Below are positions 38,165-46,327 of a stretch of DNA of 64,000 nucleotides, in pieces. Below the pieces are notes generated by a model, which was given only the letters and a program-made list of their open reading frames with translations, made no database searches and was not told the DNA's origin. The stretch spans positions 1,129,638-1,193,637 of the forward strand of contig NZ_LFKO01000002.1 of the NCBI RefSeq assembly GCF_001265075.1, in the 5' to 3' direction. The position numbers were made by a program, and so were the translations under genes. Within the stretch, counting starts at the first letter, position 1; every line of letters begins with the position of its first letter. The stretch is from Salinicoccus sp. YB14-2. Lineage in GTDB: Bacteria; Bacillota; Bacilli; Staphylococcales; Salinicoccaceae.

Positions 38165-38407
38165 TTAGAATACTTGTTCAACTTCAACGAACCCCGGCAC
38201 TTCTTCGAGCATTGCTCTTTCAATACCTGCTTTAAGTGTAATTGTTGAACTTGGGCATGTGCCACATGCACCCAGCAGACGCAGTTTGACGATACCGTCT
38301 TCCACATCCACCAATTCGCAGTCCCCGCCGTCTCTCAGCAGGAAAGGACGTAACTTCTCTATAACTACTTCGACCTGTTCGTGCATCGTATCTTGAGTTG
38401 TTGTCAT
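38165..38407 (-). CDS. nfu: Nfu-type Fe-S cluster carrier (NifU C-terminal domain)
   Basis: An 80-aa protein consisting only of the NifU C-terminal domain. [14 protein letters not shown] leads to the CxxC cluster site [10 protein letters not shown] (about residues 51-60). It delivers 4Fe-4S clusters to targets such as aconitase. The ATG at 38407 is preceded by GGAGG; the long upstream extension overlaps the divergent yuzD gene and is not coding. Divergent from yuzD across about 95 bp. Confidence 0.92.
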   Translation of the reverse strand: MTTTQDTMHEQVEVVIEKLRPFLLRDGGDCELVDVEDGIVKLRLLGACGTCPSSTITLKAGIERAMLEEVPGFVEVEQVF

Positions 38408-38501
38408 CGGTAATTCCTCCAATCTTAATGATACAGATTCTATATATGTATTATAATAGATATTGAAGAAAAAATCCATCATCTTAAAGGAGGATGTTGT
38501 C

Positions 38502-38816
38502 ATGAAATATGTAGTCAATGTGTATGGACGCAAGGGTCCCTCGGAAGACTCCATCATTATGAGTGACACTGAGGCGCTCCATAACCGACTGCATCCGGCC
38601 CTTCAAAACAAATTTCCGGAAGATGATTTTTATTCCACTTTTATAGACATGGATTCCGGGGAAAATTTAACAGATTACGATGAGAATCTCATTGAACAGA
38701 TCGACAATGGCGACCTGTCCGCCCCACTCGTCACTATCAATGACGAAGTCGCCGTCCACGGTAAAATAGATGTAGATAACGTTATAAAGTGGCTGGAATT
38801 GAAAAATAGATCATAA
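38502..38816 (+). CDS. yuzD: YuzD-like DUF1462 protein
   Basis: A 104-aa protein with a thioredoxin-like DUF1462 pattern ([12 protein letters not shown] at the start, [17 protein letters not shown] near the C-terminus) but no CxxC. Function unknown. Start at ATG 38502 after AAAGGAGGA. Divergent gene order with nfu is conserved in Bacillus (yutI-yuzD), which supports the call. Confidence 0.82.
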   Translation: MKYVVNVYGRKGPSEDSIIMSDTEALHNRLHPALQNKFPEDDFYSTFIDMDSGENLTDYDENLIEQIDNGDLSAPLVTINDEVAVHGKIDVDNVIKWLELKNRS

Positions 38817-38836
38817 GGATTAACCATTCCAACCCG

Positions 38837-38869
38837 CCGGGACGTCACTGATGTCCCGGTTTTTTTTTT
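38837..38869 (+). terminator. Intrinsic terminator after yuzD
   Basis: The stem CCGGGAC/GTCCCGG (38837-38843 with 38853-38859) is followed by ten T. Confidence 0.9.
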
Positions 38870-39007
38870 CGATAATGATTGTATCATGTAAATAAATATA
38901 TCATTTTATATATTTAACTTTACTTTTATAGAGTTGTGCTGTAATATACTGTGTGTAAATAAAAATATCCGATTAAATATTATTTTTTACAAACGGGAGG
39001 AAAGTTT

Positions 39008-39694
39008 ATGGTCAAGGCAGCATCACCCGGGAGAAACTTAAGGTACCATTTGGACGCCAGTAAATATACCCAGACAGAGCTTGCAGAAAAAATCGGCGTG
39101 AGCCGAATGACTATCAGTAATTATCTGAATGGAAAAAGTGATATACCCCTTGAAAAAATATATGATATCGCAAAAGTGCTGAATACGGTGCCGGAACAGA
39201 TTGATTTCAGCCTGGAAAAAGAAGAACGGACCAGACGGACTTTTACGATGATGAAGCATTTCAATGAGAAGCAGAAGCAAGATATTTTTGCATGGATTGA
39301 GAATAAGGGCTTTTATGTTGATGAAGCACTCCGTGACCATAATCCAGACAATGATGATTATCATATCGCAGAGAACCTGAATTATTATATGCGTGTTGCA
39401 GGATATAATCAGATGAAACTTGCGAATCAGCTTGAGGTGAGTCCTAATAAGATGGGAAACATACTGAGGGCAAAGAACTCGCTGAGTTTAAAAGAAATTA
39501 AGTTGGCTGGAAAAGCATTCAATGTGCCGCCAAGTGATATCGATATGAGTCTGTACGATGATCCGAGACTGATGCAGGTTTACTTATATTCGCTCTCACT
39601 CGATTACGACACTTTGATAGACCTGGAAGGCATGATTTTGAACATTTATCATTCATATATTTTAGGAGAAGGATGGGATATAGATGAAGAATGA
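39008..39694 (+). CDS. Transcriptional regulator with two XRE-type HTH domains
   Basis: A 228-aa protein. The first helix-turn-helix (about residues 9-62) has the Cro/CI pattern TQTELAEKIGVSRMTISNY. A second, weaker repeat (about 120-175; MKLANQLEVSPNKMGNIL) follows a linker. Two HTH domains in one chain could bind bipartite operators. GGGAGG precedes the ATG. The AT-rich upstream region contains AAATATA/TATATTT arms at 38894-38915, a possible autoregulatory site. It overlaps the next gene by 11 nt, so the regulator and membrane protein are coupled. Target genes are unknown. Confidence 0.8.
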   Translation: MVKAASPGRNLRYHLDASKYTQTELAEKIGVSRMTISNYLNGKSDIPLEKIYDIAKVLNTVPEQIDFSLEKEERTRRTFTMMKHFNEKQKQDIFAWIENKGFYVDEALRDHNPDNDDYHIAENLNYYMRVAGYNQMKLANQLEVSPNKMGNILRAKNSLSLKEIKLAGKAFNVPPSDIDMSLYDDPRLMQVYLYSLSLDYDTLIDLEGMILNIYHSYILGEGWDIDEE

Positions 39695-40523
39695 GTTGAT
39701 TGCACATATTGATAAAGAACTCCGTACCCTGTCTATATACAAGGGGACGAATAAAACTGTCAAGGCGTTAAACATGAAGATTGCAACTCAGATCAATTCA
39801 TTCATGGCCAGGACATTGACCTCTTATACAATGGTCGGAATGACTCTATTGCTTCTGTTGTTCTATATTCAAAGCTTCCTTCTTCCGCATCCGGGGCTGG
39901 TCATTGAAATAGCCGTTGCATTCGTATTGCTTCCAGTCATCGCAGTCGCAATCCAAATGATTTCTTCAGTTAACGAATATAATTGGAAGCACCAAAAATT
40001 CATTTTTGGATATATCCCTACATTTTCCAAAAAGAAAGAGAAATTTCTTAAAAATGATAAAAATATTAAAAAGGATATTGAAAAGTTAAATAAACTGACC
40101 GGTAATATTGATCATAAAAAGTTAAAAGAACAACAAGAAAGATGGTCTGAAAATCTCCGAAAAAATGGTCCAAAACAATCAGCAGTATCCAGACCTGACC
40201 ATACAGCCGCCTCACCTAAACATACTTCTGAGAAAATCCATATCCCTAGTGCATACAGAAATAAAAATGCACTGACTAAATTCAAGGAATATTTAAACAA
40301 TGGGAGAGCCGACAATCTTAAAGAAGCAATCAACCTTTATGAACATGAAAAAGCATTTATAAAAAAAGAAAAGGCCATTGATCGCCAGAGGGAAGAAATT
40401 GAAGCTCTGCACCGGGAGATAGACAACATAAACCATAATAATGCAGTCAGGACCCAAGCCCTGATGCGCCAACGAGCCCAGTATGAATATCAGGTCCGTA
40501 AAAAAATTGATGATTTAAAGTAA
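39684..40523 (+). CDS. Two-TM membrane protein with long coiled-coil tail, function unknown
   Basis: A 279-aa protein. An N-terminal amphipathic region is followed by two membrane helices (about residues 44-66 and 71-93), a very basic stretch (FSKKKEKFLKNDKNIKK) and a C-terminal coiled-coil (about 215-275, Lys/Glu/Arg-rich). The tail is probably cytosolic. I recognise no family. Translation is coupled to the HTH gene and 31 nt from the lipoprotein gene, so the three probably form one transcript. A role in envelope sensing is a guess from this architecture only. Confidence 0.7.
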   Translation: MKNELIAHIDKELRTLSIYKGTNKTVKALNMKIATQINSFMARTLTSYTMVGMTLLLLLFYIQSFLLPHPGLVIEIAVAFVLLPVIAVAIQMISSVNEYNWKHQKFIFGYIPTFSKKKEKFLKNDKNIKKDIEKLNKLTGNIDHKKLKEQQERWSENLRKNGPKQSAVSRPDHTAASPKHTSEKIHIPSAYRNKNALTKFKEYLNNGRADNLKEAINLYEHEKAFIKKEKAIDRQREEIEALHREIDNINHNNAVRTQALMRQRAQYEYQVRKKIDDLK

Positions 40524-40554
40524 TATAAATAATTATAATAAAGGATGAACAACA

Positions 40555-41772
40555 ATGAAAATACACTTTTTAAGTACTTTATTGATGATATTATTTTTAG
40601 CGGCATGCAGTAATGAATCAGAAGAAACCGCAGATGCAGGTGATGCTGAAAATGTGACGGAAGAAGCCGCCGGGGAAGAGACTTCATCAGACAGTGAAAC
40701 ATCTGAAGAGGACTCGACGGAAAACAGAGATTCAAATGATGCCGAAGAAGAAAAAGCCGAAAATGTGACTACTGATGAAACTGAATCTGACAGTGAAGAA
40801 AAACTGGAAGCATCAGAAGAACAGTCTGAAAGCGAAGACGGCAGTGCTGAAAAATCGGACGTTAATTCTGAGCAGGGCGAGCAATCTGATGATGATAATG
40901 AAGACATTGAAGATGATGCAAATGCAGAAGAGACGCAGGCATCTGATGCGGCACAGCTTTCCGACCAGGAAAAAGCTGCACTGATCATGATGGATAACAG
41001 AAGTTCTGATTATACCTTTTCTGCAGATGAACTGATCAATCAAAGATTTCAACTGATGGCGCCGGGTGCACCGGAAAACAGCCAGACTGCGATTTTTGAT
41101 CTTGTGCTGCAGGATTATGGTATCGCCGACGGCATTTCCGGTCTTCCTGAGGGCATGGTCATCTACAACATTACACCAGGCTACGGTAACTTCGCTTCAT
41201 TCATAGGATTCAATGATGAGACGGCTGTCGTTTATGGTTCACAATATAATGTACAGACATACGACGAGATTTTAGCAGGCGGTATTGAACTTGATCTGGA
41301 AGAACTTTATAACCGCCACGGGACAAATTCAAATCTCCAGCAGGTGGCTGATAAAATAAGCATTACAAATGAAATCGACACCGGCCTGCCTGTAACAGCT
41401 GAGACTGCCGCAAAGATCTGGGCATTTGCCAAAAGTGAATCCACAGAAGGTATAGAATCACTCCACTTTGATATGCAAACGGATCCGGTCAATCCGTATC
41501 AGCCGGATGCAACAGTATCATATCCGCCGCAGACTTATGTCATATCATCATCGCCGACTGCATGCGGCGGCTTAGTTGTGTTCACCATGAACGCAGACGG
41601 TTCATTCAGAATTTATGATGCACCGACCCGCTTCTCCAATCAAAGATGGACGACCAATCCGAAGTTTTCAAGAGAAGAATCAGCAAAAATACTGAACGCC
41701 TCCGAAGTCTATCATGTTGATGATCTGGAACATCTGTATACCCGTGACATTTTAAATGTAATGGTTGAATAA
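40555..41772 (+). CDS. Secreted lipoprotein with acidic low-complexity stalk
   Basis: A 405-aa protein. The signal peptide ends in the lipobox LAAC with Cys19 as lipidation site. Residues about 20-135 are almost wholly Asp, Glu, Ser, Ala and Thr, which would make a charged spacer through the cell wall. A folded C-terminal domain (about 140-405) contains YNITPGYGNFASFIGF and a single Cys in SPTACGGLVVF. I recognise no family. AAAGGATG precedes the ATG. It ends the cluster and shares its terminator with bioY. Confidence 0.75.
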   Translation: MKIHFLSTLLMILFLAACSNESEETADAGDAENVTEEAAGEETSSDSETSEEDSTENRDSNDAEEEKAENVTTDETESDSEEKLEASEEQSESEDGSAEKSDVNSEQGEQSDDDNEDIEDDANAEETQASDAAQLSDQEKAALIMMDNRSSDYTFSADELINQRFQLMAPGAPENSQTAIFDLVLQDYGIADGISGLPEGMVIYNITPGYGNFASFIGFNDETAVVYGSQYNVQTYDEILAGGIELDLEELYNRHGTNSNLQQVADKISITNEIDTGLPVTAETAAKIWAFAKSESTEGIESLHFDMQTDPVNPYQPDATVSYPPQTYVISSSPTACGGLVVFTMNADGSFRIYDAPTRFSNQRWTTNPKFSREESAKILNASEVYHVDDLEHLYTRDILNVMVE

Positions 41773-41791
41773 AAACTCTGACCTTATAAAA

Positions 41792-41834
41792 GCACCCCTA
41801 AAGTTGAATGTCGGCATTCAACTTTAGGGGGTGC
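41792..41834. terminator. Long bidirectional terminator between the lipoprotein gene and bioY
   Basis: GCACCCCTAAAGTTGAATG pairs with CATTCAACTTTAGGGGGTGC (one bulge), loop TCGG. The stem of about 19 bp lies between two convergent stop codons. Short T-rich tracts occur on both sides, better on the minus side. Confidence 0.8.
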
Positions 41835-41866
41835 ACTTCATTTTGAAAGCAGAGTTTTCATCCTTT

Positions 41867-42409
41867 TTAATGTGTGATTCTTAAGATACCTCGGGCTTTC
41901 AGAACGCGAGCAAACATTACTGTCAGTGTGCCGACAATCAGATCTTTAATCGCAAAAGGTACGACTGTAATCATCAATGCTTCGATGACACCGACCGGTG
42001 TACCGATGAGGACATTCATGACAAAGACAAAATACAATGCACCGAATATGAATGTCACGAGAATCGCGAGATATGTATAGATGATCGACTGGTACAGAGG
42101 CTGGCCCGCTTTGACTCCGATGCCTGCAATGTATGCAGCAGGTATGAAGCCGAGAACGAAACCGAAACTTGGTGATATAAACGCACCGATACCGCCGCTT
42201 CCAGCAAACACAGGCACGCCAATCAGACCGACGAGCAGATAGACTATTGTCGATAGTGCTCCCAGTCTGGAACCTAATATAAGTGCGGTCAGTAAAACCA
42301 TCGGCATCTGCATCGTAAATGGTACAGGTCCGATCGGTACGCGGATTTGTGCACCGATCGCAATCAGCGCCGCGAACAGTGCCACGAAAATTATATGTTT
42401 TGTCTTCAT
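41867..42409 (-). CDS. bioY: Biotin transporter S component BioY
   Basis: A 180-aa, six-helix substrate-binding component of an ECF-type biotin transporter. Family segments include RVPIGPVPFTMQ near residue 23 and GGIGAFISPSFGFVLGF near residue 72. EcfA and EcfT components are not nearby and are probably the shared module elsewhere. It is controlled by a BirA operator (see separate entry). Confidence 0.93.
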   Translation of the reverse strand: MKTKHIIFVALFAALIAIGAQIRVPIGPVPFTMQMPMVLLTALILGSRLGALSTIVYLLVGLIGVPVFAGSGGIGAFISPSFGFVLGFIPAAYIAGIGVKAGQPLYQSIIYTYLAILVTFIFGALYFVFVMNVLIGTPVGVIEALMITVVPFAIKDLIVGTLTVMFARVLKARGILRITH

Positions 42410-42436
42410 CTATGAATCCCCCTTGTTGTTTTTTAT

Positions 42437-42489
42437 ATCATAGCATGAAAAGACTCTATTGTTAACCCATAATTTAAAAAGGTTAACAA
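42437..42489 (-). promoter_or_regulatory. BirA operator overlapping the bioY promoter
   Basis: TTGTTAAC-N15-GTTAACAA (42459-42489) is the canonical biotin operator. The bioY -35 hexamer TTAACA (42460-42465) lies inside it, 17 bp from the -10 TATGAT (42437-42442). Biotinyl-AMP-bound BirA should block RNA polymerase directly. Confidence 0.92.
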
Positions 42490-42497
42490 TAGAGTCT
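42447..42497 (-). terminator. Hairpin of the cupin operon that coincides with the BirA operator
   Basis: The operator arms extend to a perfect 17-bp inverted repeat (AGACTCTATTGTTAACC at 42451-42467, mirrored at 42481-42497). On the minus strand it lies 10 nt past the cupin stop and is followed by TTTTC, the shape of a weak intrinsic terminator. Confidence 0.55.
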
Positions 42498-42507
42498 GTC
42501 TTTTAAA

Positions 42508-42825
42508 CTATTCTTGGATTTTATTCATCGTGACATAAATCGATGTGTTGCCATCACCATTCTCAAAACCGATCATTTCATCTTTTTCAAGATGGATGAC
42601 ATCGTCTTCTGTAACCTGGATTCTTTCGTCTTCGATTATAAATTCACCTTTACCCGAGAGAACATGCAAATACAGCTCTTTTCCCGGATGGCCGTGGGAT
42701 TTCATTGTCTGGCCGCCGGTGAAATTCAACAGGAACATCGAGCTGTTTCTGCTTTTAAAAATATCCACTTTTGTAAAACGTGCTTCGTCAAACGTCCGGG
42801 CTGATGTGATTGTGTGCTTTTCCAT
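42508..42825 (-). CDS. Single-domain cupin protein
   Basis: A 105-aa cupin. The metal-binding motif is SHGHPGKELYLHVLSGKGEF (His, His, Glu and a later His), followed by the second cupin motif around DDVIHLEKDEMIGFEN. The substrate is unknown. The start is taken at ATG 42825, 8 nt after GGGAG. It lies 20 bp after the 2-hydroxyacid dehydrogenase gene and is likely cotranscribed. Confidence 0.82.
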   Translation of the reverse strand: MEKHTITSARTFDEARFTKVDIFKSRNSSMFLLNFTGGQTMKSHGHPGKELYLHVLSGKGEFIIEDERIQVTEDDVIHLEKDEMIGFENGDGNTSIYVTMNKIQE

Positions 42826-42845
42826 AACAGACACTCCCTTTAAAA

Positions 42846-43805
42846 TTATTTAACTTGAGTGAGGGGCGCTTTTCCTTCCAGTACATTCATTATATTATCC
42901 ACGCACAGCTGCACCATGTTATCACGTGTCGCAACCGAAGCACTTCCGATATGCGGAAGCAGTGTCATGTTGTCCATGCCGATAAACGGATGATCTTTTG
43001 AAATCGGTTCGCCGTCGAAGACGTCAAGTGCCGCTGCTGCGATTTCACCTGTCTCCACCGCTTCTTTCAAGTCCGCTTCAACAACGTGCGCACCGCGGCC
43101 GATGTTGATGAAGTGTGCTTCAGACTTCATTTTACCGAAAGCTGATTTATCGAATTTATATTTTGTCTCATCTGTCAGCGGTGCTGCACACAACACAAAG
43201 TCAGACTGTTCAAGAAGCTCATCGAATGACACGAGCTCTGCATTCAGGTCGGCTGCATACTTTGACTCGCTGCGGTTATGATAGATGATTTTACAGTCGA
43301 ACCCTTTCAGTCGGCGTGCGAATGCTGCACCGATCGACCCCATGCCGAATACGCCGATCGTTTTGCCCAACACGTCCGTACCCGCCATATGGTACGGGCT
43401 CCACCCCGTCCAGTCGCCCGCTTCCAGTTCACGGTTCGCTTTAATCACACGTCGTGCGGACGTCAGCATCAATGTAAATGCTAGTTCAGCCGTTGTTTCC
43501 GTCAGCACTTCCGGTGTATTCGTGATGGTCACATCATTTTCCTTAGCCGTTTCAAGATTGATGTTATCGTAGCCCACTGCGAGGTTGGCAACGACTTTCA
43601 GATTTTTGGCGGTTTCAAACATTTCAGCGTCGACTGTTTCACTCAGCATGGTCAGCGCCGCATCCGCGTCCTTTATTTCTTCAAGGAATTGTTCTCTCGG
43701 CAGCGGTTCGCCTGCGCTGTCCCACATGAATACTTCGAATTTTTCTTTCAGCTGATTTAAATGTTCATCTTTGATCTGTCTTGTAACAACCACTTTTTTT
43801 GTCAT
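42846..43805 (-). CDS. D-2-hydroxyacid dehydrogenase (glyoxylate/hydroxypyruvate reductase type)
   Basis: A 319-aa NAD(P)-dependent enzyme. The nucleotide motif GVFGMGSIGAAFARRL is near residues 150-165. The catalytic Arg lies in NIGRGAHVV, the Glu in DVFDGEP and the His in LLPHIGSAS. It reduces a small 2-oxoacid such as glyoxylate; the substrate is not settled by sequence. The gene is adjacent to the HAD phosphatase gene, as in Staphylococcus. Confidence 0.9.
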   Translation of the reverse strand: MTKKVVVTRQIKDEHLNQLKEKFEVFMWDSAGEPLPREQFLEEIKDADAALTMLSETVDAEMFETAKNLKVVANLAVGYDNINLETAKENDVTITNTPEVLTETTAELAFTLMLTSARRVIKANRELEAGDWTGWSPYHMAGTDVLGKTIGVFGMGSIGAAFARRLKGFDCKIIYHNRSESKYAADLNAELVSFDELLEQSDFVLCAAPLTDETKYKFDKSAFGKMKSEAHFINIGRGAHVVEADLKEAVETGEIAAAALDVFDGEPISKDHPFIGMDNMTLLPHIGSASVATRDNMVQLCVDNIMNVLEGKAPLTQVK

Positions 43806-43806
43806 T

Positions 43807-44568
43807 TCATATGCTCCATTCAGATAAATTTTTTATAGTATGTGTCGGTGTAATGTCCTTTTTCAGCACATCTTCGGTCCGGCTCACGCCTGTATCGACA
43901 TGAATCGTATCCACACCGGCATTGATGCCTGTCAAAATATCCGTATCATAATTGTCGCCGATGAGTGCGACTTCATTTTTGTTGAGACCCAACTGCTTCA
44001 GCGCCCCGTCTAAAATAAAACCGCTCGGCTTGCCGATGGTTATCGGCTGAACACCCGTCGTTTCAATAATCACCTGCTGGATTGCGCCGTTTCCCGGCAC
44101 AATGCCATTTTCAGTCGGGAAGCGCTTGTCCGGATTCGTTGCGATAAATGTCGCGCCGCCTGCAATCAGCAGCGCCGCCCGGCTCAATTTGTCATAGTTC
44201 ACATCCAGGTCGAGCCCCATAATGACGATATCTGCATTCTCTTTTGTGAGTTTGATGCCTGCGTCCTGCAAAATTTTCTTCAGTGACGGCGTACCGATGA
44301 CGTATGCACTCTCGCCCTGATGATGCTGTTTGATGTAAGCCGCTGTCGCCATGGAAGATGTGTATACATTCTCAAGGCTCGTTTCGACTCCCATATCCAG
44401 TATTTTCTGTACCGCTTCATCCTGTGATTTCGTCGCGTTGTTCGTCAGAAAAACATAAGGAATGTTACGCGCCGTCAACTTTCCGACAAACGCCTTCGCC
44501 GTTTCAATCAGTTCGGTGCCGTTGTACAAAGTGCCGTCCAAATCTATTAAGTACCCTTTATAATTCAT
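43807..44568 (-). CDS. HAD-superfamily phosphatase, NagD/YutF type
   Basis: A 253-aa HAD class IIA hydrolase. Motif I YLIDLDGTLYNG is at the N-terminus (nucleophile Asp), motif II VFLTNNAT follows, then the Lys in GKPSGFIL and motif III LIGDNYDTDI. The ATG at 44568 follows AAAGGTG by 6 nt; the GTG three codons earlier falls in that site. Probably a cytosolic sugar- or nucleotide-phosphatase. It overlaps nothing but abuts the dehydrogenase gene by 1 nt. Confidence 0.92.
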   Translation of the reverse strand: MNYKGYLIDLDGTLYNGTELIETAKAFVGKLTARNIPYVFLTNNATKSQDEAVQKILDMGVETSLENVYTSSMATAAYIKQHHQGESAYVIGTPSLKKILQDAGIKLTKENADIVIMGLDLDVNYDKLSRAALLIAGGATFIATNPDKRFPTENGIVPGNGAIQQVIIETTGVQPITIGKPSGFILDGALKQLGLNKNEVALIGDNYDTDILTGINAGVDTIHVDTGVSRTEDVLKKDITPTHTIKNLSEWSI

Positions 44569-44569
44569 T

Positions 44570-44989
44570 TTATTCACCTTTAAAAGCGGTCACTGCCTGA
44601 CCATCATTTTCTACAAATGCATTAATTCTTGATTTATAACTTTCAAATGCAGTCAGATGTTTATTAAAATCATCTTTCATGCTTTCGCGGTCCAGCGTCG
44701 TGTACTCACGATTCAGTTTATTTCTCCATTTGAATGTTGCCTTGAAATCATCTTCATCCGCTTCAGTCAGTGCACCCTCCGTTTTTAAAATAAACATCAC
44801 ATCCAGGTATGTGCCCGGGTCTCTTAAAATGAAAGCGTCAATGATCATATTGCCGACATCCACGGTGGACTCGATGAGCATATGACAAATACGCTCCAGT
44901 GCAAATCCTTCAGCATTTTTAAACTCTTTCGTGAGCGATTCGATATAATCGAGCCGCTCATCCAGTAATTCGCGATCTACAAAATACAA
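44570..44989 (-). CDS. DUF86 / HepT-like helical protein (YutE type)
   Basis: A 139-aa all-helical HEPN-type protein. The usual RNase motif Arg-x4-6-His-x-Tyr appears as RNKLNREY, with Glu where the catalytic His would be, so it is probably not an active RNase toxin. No nucleotidyltransferase antitoxin partner is adjacent. TTG start (44987-44989) 8 nt after GGAG. It overlaps no gene but is one base from the HAD gene, matching Bacillus yutE-yutF. Confidence 0.82.
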   Translation of the reverse strand: MYFVDRELLDERLDYIESLTKEFKNAEGFALERICHMLIESTVDVGNMIIDAFILRDPGTYLDVMFILKTEGALTEADEDDFKATFKWRNKLNREYTTLDRESMKDDFNKHLTAFESYKSRINAFVENDGQAVTAFKGE

Positions 44990-45075
44990 AGCCTACACTC
45001 CTCTACATTCTTTGTGGTCATGATAATATTATGATAGCATAATTTTGATAGTACAGTAGAAGCGGAGGAACAATG

Positions 45076-45363
45076 ATGCTCGACTTTTTCTTATATGATG
45101 AAACTGAAGACAATCACTCAAGATACGTCGGATTTGTCGGCGATCACGGCAGATATGACCTTGTCATCATTCAGACAGGCAGATTTTTCGGCAAGGCGCT
45201 CGTTCTGAATACACAGAGCAACCGGTTTGGCATTATCGGTTCGGATGACCTGCAAGAAGAGGGCTATATCGCCCACATTCTGGACCTCGAACCGGAACAG
45301 GGTGACGAAGTCGTCGAGTTTTTAAGCGACATCATCGTCACAGATTTTGGAGATATGGAGTAA
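45076..45363 (+). CDS. DUF3055 family protein
   Basis: A 95-aa conserved protein, starting DFFLYDETEDNHSRYVGFVG, with RYDLVIIQTGRFFGKALVL and an acidic C-terminus. Function unknown; widespread in Bacillales. Two ATG codons are in tandem (45073 and 45076); the second has the better 7-nt spacing from GGAGG. It is divergent from the DUF86 gene. Confidence 0.8.
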   Translation: MLDFFLYDETEDNHSRYVGFVGDHGRYDLVIIQTGRFFGKALVLNTQSNRFGIIGSDDLQEEGYIAHILDLEPEQGDEVVEFLSDIIVTDFGDME

Positions 45364-45368
45364 ATGTC

Positions 45369-45405
45369 AGCTGCGCATCCCTCGAGAGGGGCTGCGCAGC
45401 TTTTT
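45369..45405 (+). terminator. Intrinsic terminator after the DUF3055 gene
   Basis: AGCTGCGCA/TGCGCAGCT encloses a CCCTC/GAGGG stem and is followed by TTTTT, 6 nt past the stop. Confidence 0.9.
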
Positions 45406-45480
45406 GATGTTTATTTGCCGTTTGGATAACAGAGAAAAAAGAAGTGACTAAACGCTGAAGCTTACAGAGATGATACGTAT

Positions 45481-45518
45481 CTGCTCACTCAGCGACAAAT
45501 ATCCACTCAAGTGAGCAG
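45481..45518. repeat. Solitary copy of the CTGCTCAC hairpin element
   Basis: CTGCTCAC-N22-GTGAGCAG, 38 bp, with the same arms and the same spacer length as each unit of the array at 53.2-53.5 kb. It lies in a non-coding gap between two terminators. Confidence 0.75.
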
Positions 45519-45545
45519 GCAGACACAGATAAAACATCATGCAAC

Positions 45546-45576
45546 CAAAAAAAGAGAGCCCGCGGTGCGGGCTCTT
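45546..45576 (-). terminator. Intrinsic terminator after yutD
   Basis: A perfect 9-bp stem AGAGCCCGC/GCGGGCTCT (45555-45563 with 45567-45575), loop GGT, followed by a T-run on the minus strand. Confidence 0.88.
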
Positions 45577-45595
45577 CTTATCATTTCATCTATAC

Positions 45596-46207
45596 TTACT
45601 GTCTGTCCTTCTGGAAGGAAGCGAAAGTTTTATTTTGTGGTGGTGCATTTTTAGCTTTCTCCTGTTTCTGCTCAGTATCTTTCTGACGGGACTTGTCCCG
45701 ATTCCTCTTCATTTCTTCCGGACGGGGCCCGCTCTTTTTCTTCCCGTCAGATTCCGGCTGGTTCGTATCTCGGACTTCTTTGTCGCGTCCTCTCTTCGGC
45801 GCTTCCGGTTCACGGGCGGCATCCTTTTTCTGTTCAGGCGCCGTTTCAGGCACTGCCTCCGCATCAGCAACGTCCTTTTCAAAGTGCTTTTCTTCCCGTT
45901 CATCAGCGACTAGACCTTTTTCTTTTAACTCTGCCTTGGTCACTTTACGCAGCACGAAATATGCACAGCCGAAGTTGCAGTATTCGTTCAGGTAGTCTTC
46001 GATGGCGCTGTACTTTTTGTCGCGATCCACCTTTTTCTTGTTATCTCTGAAGAAACCGGCGAGTCTTAGTTTTTCATAGCCGATATCACCGACGATATAA
46101 TCATATTTGTTCAAAACCTCGCTGTATTTCCCCATGAACTGTTCTTCATCGAAAGCATCCCGATAGTTTTCCATCAGTTCAAAATTCATATGATCAATCG
46201 TAATCAT
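45596..46207 (-). CDS. yutD: YutD-like DUF1027 protein with charged C-terminal extension
   Basis: Residues 1-100 form the DUF1027 core (YDYIVGDIGYEKLRLAGF and the cysteine-bearing YCNFGCAYFVL). Residues about 105-203 are a low-complexity, Lys/Glu/Arg/Pro-rich tail that I expect to be disordered. The core function is unknown. GAGGTGAG lies upstream of the ATG. The yutD-E-F neighbourhood is retained from Bacillus. Confidence 0.82.
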   Translation of the reverse strand: MITIDHMNFELMENYRDAFDEEQFMGKYSEVLNKYDYIVGDIGYEKLRLAGFFRDNKKKVDRDKKYSAIEDYLNEYCNFGCAYFVLRKVTKAELKEKGLVADEREEKHFEKDVADAEAVPETAPEQKKDAAREPEAPKRGRDKEVRDTNQPESDGKKKSGPRPEEMKRNRDKSRQKDTEQKQEKAKNAPPQNKTFASFQKDRQ

Positions 46208-46295
46208 GGTTAACGCTCACCTCTCAATCATTCATCGCACATCTGTGTTTATTTCATACTATCACAAATTTCGGCCGCTGAGTATTTCTATAAAA

Positions 46296-46320
46296 TAAAA
46301 ACCCCTTCAGTTGAAGAGGT
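46296..46320 (-). terminator. Intrinsic terminator after the NhaC-family gene
   Basis: ACCCCTTC/GAAGAGGT with one mismatch and a 4-nt loop, followed on the minus strand by TTTTTATTTTAT. Confidence 0.75.
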
Positions 46321-46327
46321 TCATTTA

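Noticed and set aside
38675..38887. 70-codon minus-strand frame
   Set aside because: Antisense to yuzD and its terminator.
38894..38915. Operator of the double-HTH regulator
   Set aside because: The AAATATA/TATATTT arms are simple AT-rich sequence and could arise by chance; mentioned in the gene entry only.
44570..44989. HepT-MntA toxin-antitoxin pair
   Set aside because: The catalytic His is absent and there is no MNT partner on either side.
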